A DNA stretch of 8,267 nucleotides, from the NCBI GenBank assembly GCA_029858755.1, contig JAOUEK010000066.1:1-8267 (forward strand). Direction: 5' to 3'. The DNA comes from Thermoleophilia bacterium. GTDB lineage: Bacteria > Actinomycetota > Thermoleophilia > Gaiellales > Gaiellaceae. Made by a program: the position numbers and the translations under genes. The notes below the pieces were generated by a model that searched no databases, had not been told where the DNA came from, and saw only the letters and a list, made by a program, of their open reading frames with translations. This document shows positions 5,884 through 8,267 of the stretch, in pieces. Position 1 is the stretch's first letter, and each line of letters starts with the position of its first letter.

Positions 5884-7284
5884 GTGCCGGGTGCGACGCG
5901 CGGCCACGCCCGGCCCGGCAGCGCCGAGCTGGCGGCGCTCGCCGGTGTCCTGCTCCTCGCCGCCGGCCTTCGCGTCGTCGGCGCCGCATACGGGCTGCCC
6001 TACCCGCTGCTCAACCCCGACGAGGAGAGCGTCGTCCCGCGCGCCTGGCGCATGGTCCACGGCGGCGGGCTCGACCCCGGCTGGTTCGACTACCCGACGC
6101 TGCTCATGTACCTCCAGGCGCCGTGGCAGGCGGTCGCCGCGGAGCCCTCGTACGGGCTTGCCCGCGTCGTCGCCGTGGCGGCCGGCCTCGGTGGCGTGGC
6201 GGCCGCCTGGTGGCTCGGGCGTCGCGCGTACGGAAGGCTCGCCGGCCTCATCGGCGCCGCCGGTGTAGCCGTCGCGACCACGCATGTCGCGTACTCGAGG
6301 ATGGCGGTCACCGACGTCCTCCTCACGACGTTCGTGACCGTCGCGCTCGCGCTGGCGCTCGCCGGGCGCCTCGAGTGGGCGGGCGCCGCCACGGGGCTCG
6401 CCGCCTCCACGAAGTACCCCGGCGCCGTCGTCCTCGTCCCGCTCCTCGTCGCAGGCGTCGGCCATTGGCGGCGCCTCGCCGTCGCCGGGTCGCTCGCCGT
6501 CCTGGCGTTCGCGGCGACCAGTCCGTTCGTGGTACTGCGGGCGGGCGCCGCCTGGGACGACGTGTCGCGCGTCCAGCGCCTCGCCCGCGCAGGCTGGCTG
6601 GGCTTCGAGCACGACGAGGCCAGCCCGGTCGCCTTCGGCGACCGTCTCTGGGAGGCCCTCGGGCCGCTCACGCTTGTCGCGGTCGTCGGCGTCGCGATCG
6701 CCCTGCGACGGCGCACACACGCCGACCTCGTTCTGCTCGCCTTCGTCGCCGCGTATGCCGTGTACCTGCTTCCCCTCGGAGCCCATTTCGGGCGGTACGT
6801 GCTCCCTCTGATTCCGGTCCTCGCCGTGCTCGCCGGCCGCTCGCGGCTGCTCGCCGCGCTCGCCTTCATGCTGGTCCTCGTGCCGCTCGCGTGGTCGGTC
6901 GGCGACGCCCGCGACCTGACCCGTACCGACACCCGCGAGCAAGCAGCCGCCTGGGTCGAGACCGCCGTTCCGGCCGGGGCAGCGCGGATCGCCCTCGACC
7001 CGTCGACGCTCCCGCTCGACGACAGGGACGCAATCCGGCTCGAGCTGCCGGGGCCGGGTCGCCCGTCCGATCCCAGGCGCGACCTCGCGCGGTTGCGCAG
7101 GCTCGGCGTCGACTACGTCGTCGTCTCCGGCGCCGTCACCGACCGCGTGCTCGCCGCCCGCGACCGCTATCCACGAGAGGCCGCGTTCTACGACGCGCTG
7201 GAGCGGGAGGCCCCGGTCGCGTTCGCCGCCGACCCCGGGGCGAGCGGCCTCGGCGGCCCCTGGGTACGGGTCTTCCGCCTGTAG
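5884..7284 (+). CDS. PMT/ArnT-like membrane glycosyltransferase
   Basis: This 466-residue, many-helix membrane protein belongs to the GT-C group (dolichyl-phosphate-mannose mannosyltransferase / ArnT-like, PMT_2 type), which moves sugars from polyprenyl-phosphate donors on the outer face of the membrane. After the first helix (about 15-36) comes LLNPDEESVV with Asp46-Glu47, the acidic pair expected in the first external loop. Other family-typical pieces are SRMAVTDVLLTTF (138-150), ASTKYPGAVVLVPLLVA (174-190) and RYVLPLIPVLAVLAG (304-318). About eight to ten hydrophobic segments run to residue 338. A soluble C-terminal tail of about 125 residues follows and includes VDYVVVSGAVTD (409-420). 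The start is uncertain; GTG 5884, 17 nt after the preceding stop, gives a short N-terminus before the first helix, with a GGGG at 5874-5877. The gene is probably co-transcribed with the TrpC-like gene. Donor and acceptor are unknown. Confidence 0.85.
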   Translation: MPGATRGHARPGSAELAALAGVLLLAAGLRVVGAAYGLPYPLLNPDEESVVPRAWRMVHGGGLDPGWFDYPTLLMYLQAPWQAVAAEPSYGLARVVAVAAGLGGVAAAWWLGRRAYGRLAGLIGAAGVAVATTHVAYSRMAVTDVLLTTFVTVALALALAGRLEWAGAATGLAASTKYPGAVVLVPLLVAGVGHWRRLAVAGSLAVLAFAATSPFVVLRAGAAWDDVSRVQRLARAGWLGFEHDEASPVAFGDRLWEALGPLTLVAVVGVAIALRRRTHADLVLLAFVAAYAVYLLPLGAHFGRYVLPLIPVLAVLAGRSRLLAALAFMLVLVPLAWSVGDARDLTRTDTREQAAAWVETAVPAGAARIALDPSTLPLDDRDAIRLELPGPGRPSDPRRDLARLRRLGVDYVVVSGAVTDRVLAARDRYPREAAFYDALEREAPVAFAADPGASGLGGPWVRVFRL

Positions 7285-7287
7285 CCT
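7282..7287 (+). promoter_or_regulatory. -10 box (TAGCCT) overlapping the glycosyltransferase stop codon
   Basis: TAGCCT fits TANNNT and ends 7 nt before the ATG at 7295. Its first three bases are the TAG stop of the glycosyltransferase gene. No Shine-Dalgarno sequence precedes the ATG, so leaderless initiation is plausible, in addition to any read-through from upstream. Confidence 0.45.
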
Positions 7288-7294
7288 GTGACCG

Positions 7295-8267
7295 ATGGGG
7301 TCGCCGCCGGACCGTGACCGCCGAGAGGCAGTCGCACTCGGCATCGCCGTGTTCCTCTCCGGCGGCGTCCTGCTCGGCCTCGAGATCACCGCCAGCCGCG
7401 TGCTCGCGCCCGCGTTCGGTAGCTCGATCTTCGTGTGGGGCGCCCTGATCGGAGTCGTGCTCAGCGGCCTCGCCACCGGCTACTGGGTCGGCGGCGCGCT
7501 GGCCGACCGACTGCCGACGCCGTACCTGCTCGTCGGTACGCTCGCCGCCGGCGCCGGACTCGTCCTCCTCATCCCGTACCTCGATAGCGCCGTCGTCGAC
7601 CTCGTCGTCGGGTGGGACATCGGCCCGCGCGCCGACCCGCTGCTCGCCGCAGCGCTGCTCTTCGGTCCCATGTCGGTCGTGCTCGCTGCCGCCACGCCGA
7701 TCGCCGTCAGGCTCGCCGCCCGCTCGTTGGAGCGGCTCGGCACGATCGCCGGCCGCCTGTTCGCGATCTCCACGATCGGAAGCATCGTCGGCACCTTCGT
7801 CACGGCCTTCTGGCTCGTCCCGGAGCTGGGCACCGACCAGGTGATCGCCTCCGGCGGCGTCGCTCTCCTCGTCGCGGCAGGGGTCGTCGCAGTCGCCAAC
7901 GGGCTACGCGTGGTCACGATCGCAACCGCCGTCGCCGCCGCAGCGGCCGTCGCGATCACGCTTTCGCTGGCGCCGGAGCAGGGCGGCACGCTCGCCGCCG
8001 CCGACGTGCAGAACTTCTCGCCCCTCTACCGGCAGCGAGAGGATCGCACGCCACGCAAGCTGGACCCCGCCGACGTCGCGGAGCTGGCCACCGGCTTCAC
8101 GGTGCGGGAGGCGCGCGAGACCCGCTACCACCGGCTCCTCGTCGTCGACGACGAGGAGTCGCGCTACCTCCGCTTCGACAGCTCGTTCCAGAGCGGCATG
8201 TACCTCGACGAGCCCTTCCGCACGAGGTTCAGCTACACGGACTACCTCGACCTCGGTGTCGCCTACA
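7295..8267 (+). CDS. Membrane-integrated spermidine synthase-like protein, 3' partial
   Basis: The frame is open from ATG 7295 to the right edge (324 residues seen). The N-terminal half holds about seven hydrophobic segments (near 12-34, 43-65, 76-97, 115-138, 153-175, 183-202, 206-225). It carries the conserved pattern of fused membrane/spermidine-synthase proteins: SGGVLLGLEITASRVLAP (22-39), TGYWVGGALADRLP (61-74), TPIAVRLAARS (134-144) and AGRLFAISTIGSIVGTF (152-168). The soluble part begins near 230 and shows RETRYHRLLVVDD (274-286) and YLRFDSSFQSGM (291-302), the N-terminal strands of a spermidine-synthase domain with the substrate-loop Gln299. The sequence stops before the glycine-rich SAM-binding motif, so catalytic competence cannot be judged. 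Many actinobacterial members are annotated as spermidine synthase without proof that they make polyamines. The start is supported by the -10-like box 7 nt upstream. Confidence 0.88.
   Translation, partial: MGSPPDRDRREAVALGIAVFLSGGVLLGLEITASRVLAPAFGSSIFVWGALIGVVLSGLATGYWVGGALADRLPTPYLLVGTLAAGAGLVLLIPYLDSAVVDLVVGWDIGPRADPLLAAALLFGPMSVVLAAATPIAVRLAARSLERLGTIAGRLFAISTIGSIVGTFVTAFWLVPELGTDQVIASGGVALLVAAGVVAVANGLRVVTIATAVAAAAAVAITLSLAPEQGGTLAAADVQNFSPLYRQREDRTPRKLDPADVAELATGFTVREARETRYHRLLVVDDEESRYLRFDSSFQSGMYLDEPFRTRFSYTDYLDLGVAY

Noticed and set aside
5461..7476. A 671-codon open frame on the minus strand, the longest in the window
   Set aside because: It lies antisense to the TrpC-like and glycosyltransferase genes, is made mostly of Arg/Gly/Ala/Glu-rich low-complexity sequence, and shows no domain. 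It is a by-product of high GC content.

Overview
The window is very GC-rich (roughly 70% by eye), with G/C-ending codons and frequent GTG starts. Three genes lack a Shine-Dalgarno sequence but carry a TANNNT box 6-7 nt before the start codon. Together with the gene families present, this points to a high-GC actinobacterium, plausibly of the Thermoleophilia (Gaiellales/Solirubrobacterales) type. The lineage is inferred from style and gene content, not from a marker gene.

Layout. (1) 1-1198: 3' part of an FtsX/MacB-type ABC transporter permease, cut by the left edge. (2) 1216-4451: a tight plus-strand operon with a probable leaderless promoter, then deoC (deoxyribose-phosphate aldolase), a full-length NAD-dependent aldehyde dehydrogenase, and a 264-residue ALDH-like protein without a catalytic domain. 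It closes with a hairpin that straddles the last stop codon. (3) 4441-4674: a 234-base gap between convergent genes, containing a perfect 10-bp inverted repeat and an overlapping 15-base palindrome. (4) 4675-5208, minus strand: a stand-alone NadR-type ribosylnicotinamide-kinase-like P-loop protein. (5) 5285-5866, plus strand: a short, degenerate indole-3-glycerol-phosphate-synthase-like barrel, divergent from the kinase gene. (6) 5884-7284: a multi-spanning PMT/ArnT-like glycosyltransferase. (7) 7295 to the right edge: an integral-membrane spermidine-synthase-like protein whose methyltransferase-fold domain is cut off by the window end.

How the genes work together. DeoC splits 2-deoxyribose-5-phosphate into glyceraldehyde-3-phosphate and acetaldehyde, and the adjacent ALDH can oxidise the acetaldehyde to acetate. 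The third gene looks like a non-catalytic partner or regulator of that ALDH. It has lost the nucleotide-binding lysine, the PWNFP asparagine and the whole Cys/Glu catalytic domain, yet keeps an ALDH-type C-terminal strand that the catalytic ALDH itself lacks. The other genes show no obvious shared pathway. The most unusual content is this ALDH/pseudo-ALDH pair and the TrpC-like protein, which appears to have lost most catalytic residues. I saw no RNA genes, CRISPR arrays, insertion sequences or phage genes.
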